From Alphaproteobacteria bacterium RIFCSPHIGHO2_12_FULL_66_14 (lineage in GTDB: Bacteria > Pseudomonadota > Alphaproteobacteria > Reyranellales > Reyranellaceae), in contig MEMN01000042.1 of assembly GCA_001767945.1 (NCBI GenBank), positions 34,931 to 67,432 of the forward strand: a stretch of 32,502 nt of DNA. Direction: 5' to 3'. The notes beneath the pieces were generated by a model. It saw nothing but the letters and a program-made list of their open reading frames with translations. It was not told the origin of the DNA and searched no databases. The position numbers were made by a program, and so were the translations under genes. This document shows, in pieces, positions 1 through 8,942 of this stretch (within the stretch, counting starts at the first letter, position 1; each line of letters opens with the position of its first letter).

Positions 1-2
1 AG

Positions 3-311
3 CGGGTGTCCCCCAGCGGCATCGCCAAGATTGTCGACTTGAGCCAGTTGCGCATCCTGGCAGACGTCGACGAACTGCACGTCGGCCGGGTGATCGTGGG
101 CGGCAAGGTCGAGGTCACGTTCCGGGGCAGCCCGACCGTCTACAAGGGAAAAATCTCGCGCGTGGCGCCGACAGTGAAGCGCATGCAGCGCGTCGAGCCG
201 GATGGCGGCTCCTCGACCGATGGTCGCGTAGTCCAGGTCGAGATCGAACTCGACGATCCGTCCAGCATGCCGCAGGTGCTGGGGCGCGAGACCCGCGTCA
301 CCTTCCCCTGA
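3..311 (+). CDS. HlyD/DevB-like periplasmic adaptor (membrane fusion) protein, C-terminal fragment truncated by window start
   Basis: Frame open to the window edge; C-terminal beta-domain-like sequence (LRILADVDELHVGRVIVGGKVEVTFRG...GRETRVTFP); directly followed by FtsX-type permease and ATPase genes. Confidence 0.72.
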   Translation, partial: RVSPSGIAKIVDLSQLRILADVDELHVGRVIVGGKVEVTFRGSPTVYKGKISRVAPTVKRMQRVEPDGGSSTDGRVVQVEIELDDPSSMPQVLGRETRVTFP

Positions 312-1576
312 TGGCACTGGTTCTGCCCGCCATTCCGTCGCTGAAGCTGCGCGGCTGGCGGCCGAAGCTGTCGCTGGCCCGGCTGCGGGCGGCGGCGAGG
401 ACGGCTACGACAATGCCGCTCGGCGCCCAGCAGCTCAAGCGCCAGCGCACCAGCACGCTGCTGTCGCTAGCCGGCGTTACTGCCAGCCTGCTCGTGATCT
501 TCGCCCAACTCGGTATCGAGCGGGCGGTTTACGATTCGGCGATCCGCCTTCATCGCACGGTGGCTGCTGATCTTGTCCTGGTTCCGTATGGCTTCAAGTC
601 TCTGCAACTCCATGCCGAGGTTCCCGTTGCGATGACGGACATTGTGTCCGCCAACTCCTCGGTAGCGGGCACGATGCCGTTGTGGTTCGGCGTCATGTCG
701 ATGAGCCACGCCGGCATGCCGACTGCCCGGCGTATCGCCTGGTATGCAATCGATGTGGAGCGGCCGGCGATCGACGTGCCTGGTTTGCGCGAAAACCTCT
801 ACAAGCTGCGCGAGGCGCGCCGCATGCTCTACGATCGGGAATCGCGGCCTTATTTCGGCGATCTCGGCGAGATTGCCGATCGTACGGCGGAGGTGCCGGT
901 TCTCGGCCCCCCCGACAATCGAGGGCTTTTGCGCCAGCTCTTCGTCGTCGGGACGTTCGCGGTCGGACCGAACGTTCTCAACGACGGCGCCGTCATGATG
1001 TCCGAAGGAACCATGGCCGAAGTGTTCGGCGCCTGGTGGTCGGACCGGCCGGCCTTTATCGCCATCCGGCTCGTTCAGGACGCCGACCCTGTCGCCGTGC
1101 GCCAGGAGCTCAATCGGGCGTTGGGCGGTCGCGGCGAAGTGATCACCACGGCAGAACTCGAGGCGCGCGAGAGGAGCTACTGGTCGCGCGAGACACCGGT
1201 CGGCTACATCACCGATCTCGGTTTCGTGATGGGTGTGATGATCGGCATGGTCTTCATCTACTACGCACAGTACCAGATCATCCGCTTCTATCTGCCCGAA
1301 TACGCCATTCTCAAGAGTTTGGGTTACGATTGGTGGTTCTTCCTCTTCATGATCGGCCAGATCGGCGCCGCCATCATCACACCGGCCTTTCTGGTTGCGT
1401 TCACGCTGGGGCGATTTGTCTACGGAGCGACGGAAGCGGCGATGCATCTCGGCATGTCGATGGGGCTGCGTGAAATGGCCGTGGCGCTCCTGGCCTGCGT
1501 GGTCATGACGGTGGTGTCGAGCCTGTTTGCGATCCGGCGCCTCTGGAAGGTCGACCCGATCATGCTGTTCGAGTGA
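311..1576 (+). CDS. ABC transporter permease, FtsX/MacB/DevC-like
   Basis: 421 aa; N-terminal TM, large extracytoplasmic domain, three C-terminal TMs ending in a typical FtsX-like tail ([30 protein letters not shown]); start coupled to the upstream stop. Confidence 0.85.
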   Translation: MALVLPAIPSLKLRGWRPKLSLARLRAAARTATTMPLGAQQLKRQRTSTLLSLAGVTASLLVIFAQLGIERAVYDSAIRLHRTVAADLVLVPYGFKSLQLHAEVPVAMTDIVSANSSVAGTMPLWFGVMSMSHAGMPTARRIAWYAIDVERPAIDVPGLRENLYKLREARRMLYDRESRPYFGDLGEIADRTAEVPVLGPPDNRGLLRQLFVVGTFAVGPNVLNDGAVMMSEGTMAEVFGAWWSDRPAFIAIRLVQDADPVAVRQELNRALGGRGEVITTAELEARERSYWSRETPVGYITDLGFVMGVMIGMVFIYYAQYQIIRFYLPEYAILKSLGYDWWFFLFMIGQIGAAIITPAFLVAFTLGRFVYGATEAAMHLGMSMGLREMAVALLACVVMTVVSSLFAIRRLWKVDPIMLFE

Positions 1577-2295
1577 CCATGTCCGCCAATCCCCATGGTT
1601 TTGGGCCGCCGGTCGTCGAGGCTGTGGACGTCCATCACCACTACGGTGAAGGGCCACAACGGGTCGACGTGCTGTTCGATATCAATATGCAGGTTCGCGA
1701 GGGTGAGTTGGTGATCGTCACCGGGCCTTCCGGTTCGGGCAAGACGACGCTGCTGACCATCCTGGGCACGATGCGCAGACCGTCCGAAGGCAAGCTCCGC
1801 TTGCTTGGAACCGACATCGTCGGGATCGGCGGTGCCGAACTGGATATTCTGCGCAATCGGGTGCGCTTCCTGTTCCAGAAGCGCAATCTCCTGTCGTCGC
1901 TTACGGCGTTGCAGAATGTGATCGCCGGCGTCTCGACGACGCCACTGTCGGATGTCGCCTGGGACGAACCGCGGGCGCGCCATTTGCTCGGCCTGCTGGG
2001 GCTCGCTGACAAGGCAGATTCATGGCCGGACGAACTGTCGGGCGGCCAGCAGCAACGCGTCGCCATCGCCCGCGTCATGATCGGGTTGCCGGATCTCATC
2101 ATCGCCGATGAGCCGACGTCCGCCCTCGACCGCGTGGCCGGCCGGCTGGTCGTCGATCAGCTCAAGGATCTCGCCATGCGGGCGAAGTGCGCTGTGGTGT
2201 TGTCGACGCACGACGAGCGCATCTTCGACGTGGCCTCGCGCCGCCTCCATATCGAGGATGGCCGTTGCTTCGACGTGCCCATCCACTACCACTGA
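1573..2295 (+). CDS. ABC transporter ATP-binding protein, LolD/MacB/DevA-like
   Basis: Walker [10 protein letters not shown], signature [13 protein letters not shown], Walker [16 protein letters not shown] start overlaps the permease stop (GTGA); alternative ATG at 1579. Confidence 0.93.
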   Translation: MTMSANPHGFGPPVVEAVDVHHHYGEGPQRVDVLFDINMQVREGELVIVTGPSGSGKTTLLTILGTMRRPSEGKLRLLGTDIVGIGGAELDILRNRVRFLFQKRNLLSSLTALQNVIAGVSTTPLSDVAWDEPRARHLLGLLGLADKADSWPDELSGGQQQRVAIARVMIGLPDLIIADEPTSALDRVAGRLVVDQLKDLAMRAKCAVVLSTHDERIFDVASRRLHIEDGRCFDVPIHYH

Positions 2296-2308
2296 TCGGC
2301 AGGGCGGC

Positions 2309-3553
2309 GTGCTGCTCTTGGCCTTCGACATCGTCGTCCTGCTCTGCCTGGCCGTGCAGTTCGCCATCGCCGGCTATTTTCTTTATCTGCTCTACTGGTT
2401 GGCCGTGCTTCCTCCGGCGGCCGAGCAAGTGCCGCTTCCGACCTCGGATCTGCCCCGGGTGCTGATCCAGATCCCGGTGTACAACGAACCGCTCGTGGTC
2501 GAACGCGCATTGGCTGCTGCGGCGTCTCTCGACTGGCCGTCCGACCGGCTGACGATCCAGCTCCTCGACGACAGCACCGATATCACCTCTGATATCGCGG
2601 TCCATGCCGTCGCACGTCACCGTCGCGATGGTGTGGAAGTCGTGCATGTTCGGCGTGCCGATCGCAGTGGGTTCAAGGCCGGTGCGCTGGCGGCCGGGAT
2701 GGCGGTCTGCGACGCGCCGTATGTCGCGGTCTTTGATGCTGATTTCGTCCCGGCCTCCGATTGGCTGCGCCGCGCCATGGCAGCGATGCTCGCCAACCCG
2801 AAGGCCGCCTTCGTGCAGACCCGCATCGAATGGGGCAATGGCAGGTACAACTGGTTGACCCGCGCGCAGCGTCTGATGCAGGACGCGCATTTTGCCGTCG
2901 AGCAGGACGTTCGGGCGCGGCGGGGCGTGCCCTTCCAGTTCAACGGCACGGGCGGCATCTGGCGTCGCGCCGCCGTAGAAGAGGCCGGCGGCTGGTCGCA
3001 CGACACGCTGTCGGAGGATCTCGATCTGGTACTACGTGCCCATCTCAAGGGCTGGAACGGCGTTTTCCTGATGGAGCCGCACGTGGTCGGCGAACTGCCG
3101 CAGAAGATCGACGATTTCAGTGCCCAGCAGAGTCGCTGGTCGAAGGGCTTCGTGCAGGTTGCTCGCAAGCTCATTGGTCCAATCTGGAGGTCGGACTGGC
3201 CCGCCGAGGCCAAGTTCGTGACCACGGCCCAACTCGGCCAGCAGCTCATCTTCCCGGTTCTGGTGGCAGGCGTCGTGGCGCTCGGCCTGTCGATTCTGGG
3301 CCATGGCTACCTGATGGGCGGATTCCGCTTCTTCCTGTGGTTGTGGATAGCCACGATGCTGGTCGTTCTGATCGGAATGACCTGGGGTGCTTATCGTCGC
3401 CTCGGTCGCGGCAGCGTGTTTGACTACGCAGTCACGGCAGCGAGCGTGCCGGCGTTGATCGTCTATCTCGCCATCGCCAACGCCGGAGCGATCGTGGGAG
3501 CCGGGCTCGGCAAGAAGACCGAGTTCAACCGCACGCCCAAGACCGGCAGCTGA
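2309..3553 (+). CDS. Family 2 glycosyltransferase, cellulose synthase/CslA-like membrane enzyme
   Basis: Likely GTG start at 2309 in the frame of the 2108..3553 ORF; LLDDSTD, FDADFVP, TEDLDL-like SEDLDL and QQSRWSKG (QxxRW) motifs with N- and C-terminal TMs. Confidence 0.87.
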   Translation: MLLLAFDIVVLLCLAVQFAIAGYFLYLLYWLAVLPPAAEQVPLPTSDLPRVLIQIPVYNEPLVVERALAAAASLDWPSDRLTIQLLDDSTDITSDIAVHAVARHRRDGVEVVHVRRADRSGFKAGALAAGMAVCDAPYVAVFDADFVPASDWLRRAMAAMLANPKAAFVQTRIEWGNGRYNWLTRAQRLMQDAHFAVEQDVRARRGVPFQFNGTGGIWRRAAVEEAGGWSHDTLSEDLDLVLRAHLKGWNGVFLMEPHVVGELPQKIDDFSAQQSRWSKGFVQVARKLIGPIWRSDWPAEAKFVTTAQLGQQLIFPVLVAGVVALGLSILGHGYLMGGFRFFLWLWIATMLVVLIGMTWGAYRRLGRGSVFDYAVTAASVPALIVYLAIANAGAIVGAGLGKKTEFNRTPKTGS

Positions 3554-3559
3554 CGATCG

Positions 3560-4858
3560 ATGGCCATTCTCGCCACCCTGGCTCTTTTCTTCGGCGCCGT
3601 GTTCGCCGTGTGTTGCGTGCTTCTGGCAGCCTTCATCGGCAGCCTGCTCTACATGGTGTTTCTGCACCATCGTCTGAAGGATGCCGGCCTGCACCGCGAG
3701 GAGATGCTGCTGTCCACGCCGTTGCCGGCCGACGCCGACCTGCCGCATGTCGTCGTGCAGATCCCGTCCTTCAACGAGGGGGCGGTGGTCCGTCGCGGCG
3801 CCGAATCGGCGGCTGCACTCGACTGGCCGAGCGACAAGCTGCATATCCAACTCCTCGACGACAGTACCGACGACACGGCCGAGATGGTCCGCGCAGTGGC
3901 GGCCGAACTCAAGGCCAAGGGTTTCGACGTAGTGGCGCTGCAGCGGTCCGATCGCAGCGGCTACAAAGGCGGCGCGCTGCACGAGGCGATGCAGAAGACG
4001 CCGCACGATTTTTTTGCGATCTTCGACGTCGACTACATTCCGCCGGCCGACTTTCTGCGCGTCTGCATGCGGCCGTTCTTCGCCGAGCCGAACACCGCGT
4101 TCGTGCAGGCCCGGTTCGACTTTCTTAATCCGTACGAGAATGCGCTGACCGAGATGCAAATGGTGACGCTCGACGCCCATCTCGGCATCGAGCAGGCGAC
4201 GCGCTGCTGGGCGGGCCATCCGCTGCCCTTCAACGGCACCTGCGGCATCTGGCAGCGCGCGGCCATCGAGGCCGGCGGCGGCTGGAAGGGCGATACCGTC
4301 ACCGAGGATCTCGACCTCACCTATCGCGGCTGGGTGAAGGGGTGGCGCGCGCTGTTCGTGACGAGCGTCGGCGTCCCGGGCGAACTGCCTGCCGACACCA
4401 AGACGTGGCTGCGCCAGCAGCAGCGCTGGCAGGACGGCTTCCGCCATGTCTCGATGCGCATGTTCCCGGAGATCTTGAAAAGCCGCACGATCACGCCGTC
4501 GGCCAAGGCCGCCGCGCTCCTGCACCTCTGCATGGCGCTCAACCAGCCGGTGCTGCTGGTCGGCGTGGTGTCCGGCCTGCTGGCGGCCCTGCTGGCGCCT
4601 CAGCTCATCCCGTTGCTGCTGACACTGTTTGTCATCACCGTCGTGTGGGTACTGATTTGCGCCACGACCTTCCTGCGCGCTGGCCATAACTTCATCCGGG
4701 GCGGCGAGATCCCGCCGCTCGCGTTCGGCGTGGTGCTGCTGCGCTTCGCTGGCGGCCAGGTGGCGACCGTCGTTCGGTCGCTCGGCGTCCATGTGAAGAA
4801 GGCCTTCAGCAAGCCCATGCCGGTCGTCTTCGACCGCACGCCCAAGAAGGGAGCCTAG
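3560..4858 (+). CDS. Family 2 glycosyltransferase, cellulose synthase/CslA-like membrane enzyme (paralog of upstream gene)
   Basis: QLLDDSTDDT, FDVDYIPP, TEDLDLTYR, QQQRWQDGF motifs; same TM layout as the upstream gene. Confidence 0.9.
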   Translation: MAILATLALFFGAVFAVCCVLLAAFIGSLLYMVFLHHRLKDAGLHREEMLLSTPLPADADLPHVVVQIPSFNEGAVVRRGAESAAALDWPSDKLHIQLLDDSTDDTAEMVRAVAAELKAKGFDVVALQRSDRSGYKGGALHEAMQKTPHDFFAIFDVDYIPPADFLRVCMRPFFAEPNTAFVQARFDFLNPYENALTEMQMVTLDAHLGIEQATRCWAGHPLPFNGTCGIWQRAAIEAGGGWKGDTVTEDLDLTYRGWVKGWRALFVTSVGVPGELPADTKTWLRQQQRWQDGFRHVSMRMFPEILKSRTITPSAKAAALLHLCMALNQPVLLVGVVSGLLAALLAPQLIPLLLTLFVITVVWVLICATTFLRAGHNFIRGGEIPPLAFGVVLLRFAGGQVATVVRSLGVHVKKAFSKPMPVVFDRTPKKGA

Positions 4859-5817
4859 CCCAGCACGCTTTCGCGTAACAGAGGATGATGGGCGCAGCGC
4901 AGGCCGCCGCCGGTCGAGATCGGACCATCGAAGGGCAGGGGGACTACGTCGATCCTGCGCCGGCGCAGTTCCTCGATCACGCGGGCATTGCCGGCATCGA
5001 TGATGGCGCGGCCCTCCTCGAGCACGAGAGCGTTGGTCGCGAGCAGGTTCGCTTCGTCTTTGGAAACGGTGATCGCATCCCAGTCGCGGAGCGATGTCGG
5101 CAGACCATCTATGAATTTTTCCGGACACCAGACGAGTAGGCCGGGTTTGATCAGGGCCAGCGCGCAGTCGAGATGAAGGACGTTTGACCTCATCGCGACC
5201 GGAATGACCCGGTAGCTATCGCCCAGTAGCGCTTGCAGCCAGTCGGCACCCGCGAGATCGGAGGCGCAGCCGGAAATCCCGACATAGATTTCATGGCCGT
5301 TCAGCAAGGTGTCGCCACCCTCGAGGAACGGGCCATCGACGCAGCCCGGCGAGCCGAGCGGCACGCTCGACCAGAGCGCGCCGCGCTGCTGCACGGCTTG
5401 CTGGATGATAGACCGCAGCCCGTAGCGTTCGCGTTGCCGGCATTTTAGGCGGAGCGAGGCATCGATCACGTGGTTGCCGACGACGATCATGCCGTCGCGC
5501 GGGAAGAGCTGCGCGCCTTCGCCGTTGGGGGCGAGGAACCTGCGTTCGTCACCCTTCAGCCGCTCCGGCCGGTGCACGGCAACGCCCTCGCGGGCAACCA
5601 ACTCGGCCAGCGCGTCGACCTGGTGTTCAATTAGGTGGGCCCATTCGGCGTCGACGTCGATCAGGCGGCGGCCGGCATGCTGGCGGCTGAACGTATCGCC
5701 CGGCGGGATCAACCAGCGCTGGGACTCTTCGTAGAAGACGACGAAATCTTCGGCCGGCGAGATGCCGATCACGACCTCGCGCAGCTTGCCCCATTCGTGA
5801 TGGGCGCCGAAGAGCAA
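4855..5817 (-). CDS. Amidinotransferase / arginine-modifying superfamily protein (glycine/inosamine-phosphate amidinotransferase-like)
   Basis: Likely TTG start at 5817 (MLFGAHHEWGKLREVVIG); EGGDTLLNG, NVLHLDCALALIKPG and GGGLRCAHHPLLR resemble the catalytic His and Cys regions of the guanidino-group modifying fold. Confidence 0.72.
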   Translation of the reverse strand: MLFGAHHEWGKLREVVIGISPAEDFVVFYEESQRWLIPPGDTFSRQHAGRRLIDVDAEWAHLIEHQVDALAELVAREGVAVHRPERLKGDERRFLAPNGEGAQLFPRDGMIVVGNHVIDASLRLKCRQRERYGLRSIIQQAVQQRGALWSSVPLGSPGCVDGPFLEGGDTLLNGHEIYVGISGCASDLAGADWLQALLGDSYRVIPVAMRSNVLHLDCALALIKPGLLVWCPEKFIDGLPTSLRDWDAITVSKDEANLLATNALVLEEGRAIIDAGNARVIEELRRRRIDVVPLPFDGPISTGGGLRCAHHPLLRESVLG

Positions 5818-5819
5818 CC

Positions 5820-7226
5820 TCAGACCCGGGCGTAGATGTCTTCGTAGCGGACGATGTCGTCCTCTTCGACATAGTCGCCGGTCTGGACCTCGACCACTTC
5901 CAGCAATTCGGAACCGGGATTGGCGAGGCGGTGGATGCCCCCAATTGGAATGTAGGTCGACTCGTTCTCGTGCAGGGTCATGATCTTGCCGTCGAGTGTC
6001 ACCTCGGCCACGCCTTTCACGACCACCCAATGCTCGGCGCGCCTGTTGTGGCTCTGCAGGCTGAGTTTGGCGCCGGGATTGACGGTCAGCCGCTTGGCGC
6101 GGAAGCGCTCGCCGCGGTCGATGTCCTGATAGCTGCCCCACGGGCGGTGCATCACGGCATGCTCGGTGGCCGCCCGGTGGTTGCCGTCCGACATGCGCTG
6201 AACGACGTCCTTCAGCCGCGGAAGATTGTCGCGATGTCCGACCAGGACGGCATCGTTCATCGACACGACAACGACGTCCTCGACGCCGATCACGGCGGTC
6301 AGCGGGCCGTCGGAGCGGATGTAGGAGTTGCGCACATGGTCGATCTCGACCGGCCCTTCGGTGACGTTGCCGGCGCTGTCGGCTTGGCCGACATCGAGCA
6401 GCGCGTCCCAGGTGCCGAGATCGGACCAGCGGAACCTCGCCGGCACCACCCAGCACTTGTCGGTGCGTTCCATCACCGCGTAGTCGATGGACTTCGCGGG
6501 CGCCTTGGCAAACGCCTCGGCATCGAGGAACACGGTCGAGCCGGTCTTCTTGGCCTTGGCCACGGCTTCTTCGGCGGCGGCGGCCATGGCCGGCTCGAAG
6601 CGCGCCATTTCGGAGAGCAGCACTTCAGGCGGAAACAGGAAGTTGCCGCTGTTCCACAGCAGGCCTTCGGCGATGTAGCGCAGTGCCGTCTGGGCATTGG
6701 GCTTCTCGACGAAGGCCTCGACCTTCTGAACCGGGCCGATGCGCTCGCTGCCGGGCCGGATGTAGCCGTAGTCGGTCTTGGGCTCCGTGGGCGGGATGCC
6801 GAAGGTGACGATGCCGCCCTGCTGGACGGCGGCAAGGCCTTCACGACAGCCGTCGCGGAATTCCTCGATGCCGATCACGAGATGGTCGGACGCGAGCGCC
6901 AGCACCGCCTTGGCTCCGAGGTTCCGCGCATAGGCCGCGGCGGCGGCCATGGCGGGCCCCGAATCGCGACGCGACGGCTCGACCAGGATGTCGATTTCTA
7001 CGCCGACGTCCTTGGCCTGCTTTTCAACCATGAACCGGTAGGCGTCGTTGGTGGCGATCACAGGGCGTGCAAACAAGCTACGGTCGGCGACCCGCTCGAG
7101 GGTCTGCTGGAAAGTCGAGTGCTTGCCCAAGAGCGGCACGAACTGCTTGGGCATGCTTTCGCGCGACAGCGGCCACAGTCGCTTGCCGGAGCCTCCGACC
7201 AGGATAACGGGTGTGATGAGCGACAT
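5820..7226 (-). CDS. manC: Mannose-1-phosphate guanylyltransferase / mannose-6-phosphate isomerase (bifunctional type II)
   Basis: N-terminal VILVGGSGKRLWPLSRESMPKQF pyrophosphorylase signature; C-terminal cupin HRPWGSYQDIDRGERFRAKRLTVNPGAKLSLQSHNRRAEHWVVV. Confidence 0.95.
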   Translation of the reverse strand: MSLITPVILVGGSGKRLWPLSRESMPKQFVPLLGKHSTFQQTLERVADRSLFARPVIATNDAYRFMVEKQAKDVGVEIDILVEPSRRDSGPAMAAAAAYARNLGAKAVLALASDHLVIGIEEFRDGCREGLAAVQQGGIVTFGIPPTEPKTDYGYIRPGSERIGPVQKVEAFVEKPNAQTALRYIAEGLLWNSGNFLFPPEVLLSEMARFEPAMAAAAEEAVAKAKKTGSTVFLDAEAFAKAPAKSIDYAVMERTDKCWVVPARFRWSDLGTWDALLDVGQADSAGNVTEGPVEIDHVRNSYIRSDGPLTAVIGVEDVVVVSMNDAVLVGHRDNLPRLKDVVQRMSDGNHRAATEHAVMHRPWGSYQDIDRGERFRAKRLTVNPGAKLSLQSHNRRAEHWVVVKGVAEVTLDGKIMTLHENESTYIPIGGIHRLANPGSELLEVVEVQTGDYVEEDDIVRYEDIYARV

Positions 7227-8942
7227 TCAGGCGGCTTTCGTTGGCATGGACATGAAGCGGCCGGCCGAGGCCGCGTGTCGAGCCGCGATATAGCCGAAGG
7301 TGAGGGCCGGGCCAATGGTGATGCCGGCCCCGGGATAGGTACCGCCCATGACACTGGTCATGTCGTTGCCGGCGGCATAGAGGCCGGTGATTGGGCTTCC
7401 CTGGTCATCGAGCACCCGGGCATGGCCGTCGACCCGCAGCCCCAGGAAGGTGCCAATATCGCCGGGAATCAGCTTCATGGCGTAAAATGGCGCCCGTTCC
7501 AGCGGCGCCAGACAGGGATTGGGCCCATGTGCCGGATCACCGTTGAAGCGGTGATACGCATCGGTGCCCTTGCCGAAATCCGGGTCCTCGCCGCGCGCGG
7601 CATGGGCATTGAAGTGTCGGATGGTTGCCTGCAGCGCCCCGGCATCGATCTTCATTTTGGCTGCGAGTTCCGGCCAGGTCGGCGCGGCCATCAGGTAGCC
7701 GTTCTTGAGATGCGGCCCCAGCGGCAGCGGCGCCGGCCCGATCGCTCCCATGCCGTAGCGGCGAATGGCGCGGTGATCGCACACCAGCCAGCAACTCGTC
7801 TCGGCGTGTCGCCGGGAAGCCTCGACCATGGCCGGCACGAAGTCGTGGTAGGACGCCGACTCGTTGGTGAAGCGCCGGCCCGCCGCATCGATGGCGATGT
7901 AGCCGGGTTTGCCGCGTTCGTAGAAGTGCGGAAAGGGCAGAGTCGTGCCGTCGGGCTGCGGCACCAGCGACACCGGCACCCAGGCCGCCGCATAGCCGAC
8001 ATCCTCGGCCAATGCGCCGCCGGCGGTCTGGCCGAGTCGGATGCCGTCACCCCGGTTCCCCGGCGGCGGGGCCGAGCGGTGCTGGCGACCGTCGCGGACA
8101 TGGCCGTAGTATCGTCTTTTCAGCTCGTCGTCGGCCGGGAAACCGCCGCACGCCAGCACAACGCCGCGCCGGGCCGCGATTTCTTCACGCTTGCCGTCAC
8201 GCTGCACGAGGGCGCCCACTACGGCTCCGTTACGCTGGATCAGTTCGACGACTGGACTGGATAGCCAGAGAGCGATGCCGCGTTCCTCCGCCGAAAGGGC
8301 GAGTGCCGCGATCAGCGCGTTGCCGTTGGCGAGCCGCGTGCCGCGCGAATGGTTCAGCCGGTCGATGGCGTAACGCGCCGTCATGCCCGCGACATGCAGC
8401 GCCGAGCGCACCGAGCGCGTCATCCTGAAGACGTGGGGCAGGTCGCCACGGCCCAGCATCATGCCGCCGAACGCCATCATGGTCCTGAGCGGCGGGCGCA
8501 GGTCAGCAAAGCGCCGGCCGAGGCGACGTCCGTCGAACGGCAACGGCAGCAGCGAGCGCCCACCCTGGGCGGCGCCGGGCTTGGTCGGATGGTAGTCGGC
8601 CCAGATCGGCACCGCTTCGTAGCGGACGTAGGTATTGTTCTCGATGAACTCGACGGCGGGATTGCAGTTGTCGAGGAAGGCATTGGCGAGTTCGAGATTC
8701 AGCCGATTGCCGGCTTCCTGCTGCAGGTAGGTGAGCGCCTCGTTCTTCGAGTCGGCGATACCGAGCGCGCGGCCGTGTCGGTTGCCCGGGATCCAGATTA
8801 CGCCGGCGGAATAGGCCGTCGAGCCGCCGAACTGCGGTTCCTTCTCGACCATCAGCACGCCGAGCCCGGCGTGGGACGCAGCGAGGGCGGCTGCAAACCC
8901 GGCGGCGCCGGAGCCCACCACCAGGAGATCCGTTTCAATCAT
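7227..8942 (-). CDS. FAD-dependent oxidoreductase, fumarate reductase/3-ketosteroid dehydrogenase-like flavoprotein
   Basis: N-terminal VVGSGAAGFAAALAASHAGLGVLMVEKEPQFGGST dinucleotide fold; C-terminal TYPGAGITIGPALTFGYIAARHAA FAD-binding motif. Confidence 0.88.
   Translation of the reverse strand: MIETDLLVVGSGAAGFAAALAASHAGLGVLMVEKEPQFGGSTAYSAGVIWIPGNRHGRALGIADSKNEALTYLQQEAGNRLNLELANAFLDNCNPAVEFIENNTYVRYEAVPIWADYHPTKPGAAQGGRSLLPLPFDGRRLGRRFADLRPPLRTMMAFGGMMLGRGDLPHVFRMTRSVRSALHVAGMTARYAIDRLNHSRGTRLANGNALIAALALSAEERGIALWLSSPVVELIQRNGAVVGALVQRDGKREEIAARRGVVLACGGFPADDELKRRYYGHVRDGRQHRSAPPPGNRGDGIRLGQTAGGALAEDVGYAAAWVPVSLVPQPDGTTLPFPHFYERGKPGYIAIDAAGRRFTNESASYHDFVPAMVEASRRHAETSCWLVCDHRAIRRYGMGAIGPAPLPLGPHLKNGYLMAAPTWPELAAKMKIDAGALQATIRHFNAHAARGEDPDFGKGTDAYHRFNGDPAHGPNPCLAPLERAPFYAMKLIPGDIGTFLGLRVDGHARVLDDQGSPITGLYAAGNDMTSVMGGTYPGAGITIGPALTFGYIAARHAASAGRFMSMPTKAA

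Noticed and set aside
3032-5128. 698-aa minus-strand ORF
   Set aside because: Antisense to the second GT2 and out of frame with the amidinotransferase; His/Arg/Gln-rich spurious frame.
5931-8264. 777-aa plus-strand ORF
   Set aside because: Antisense to manC and the flavoprotein, both with clear motifs.
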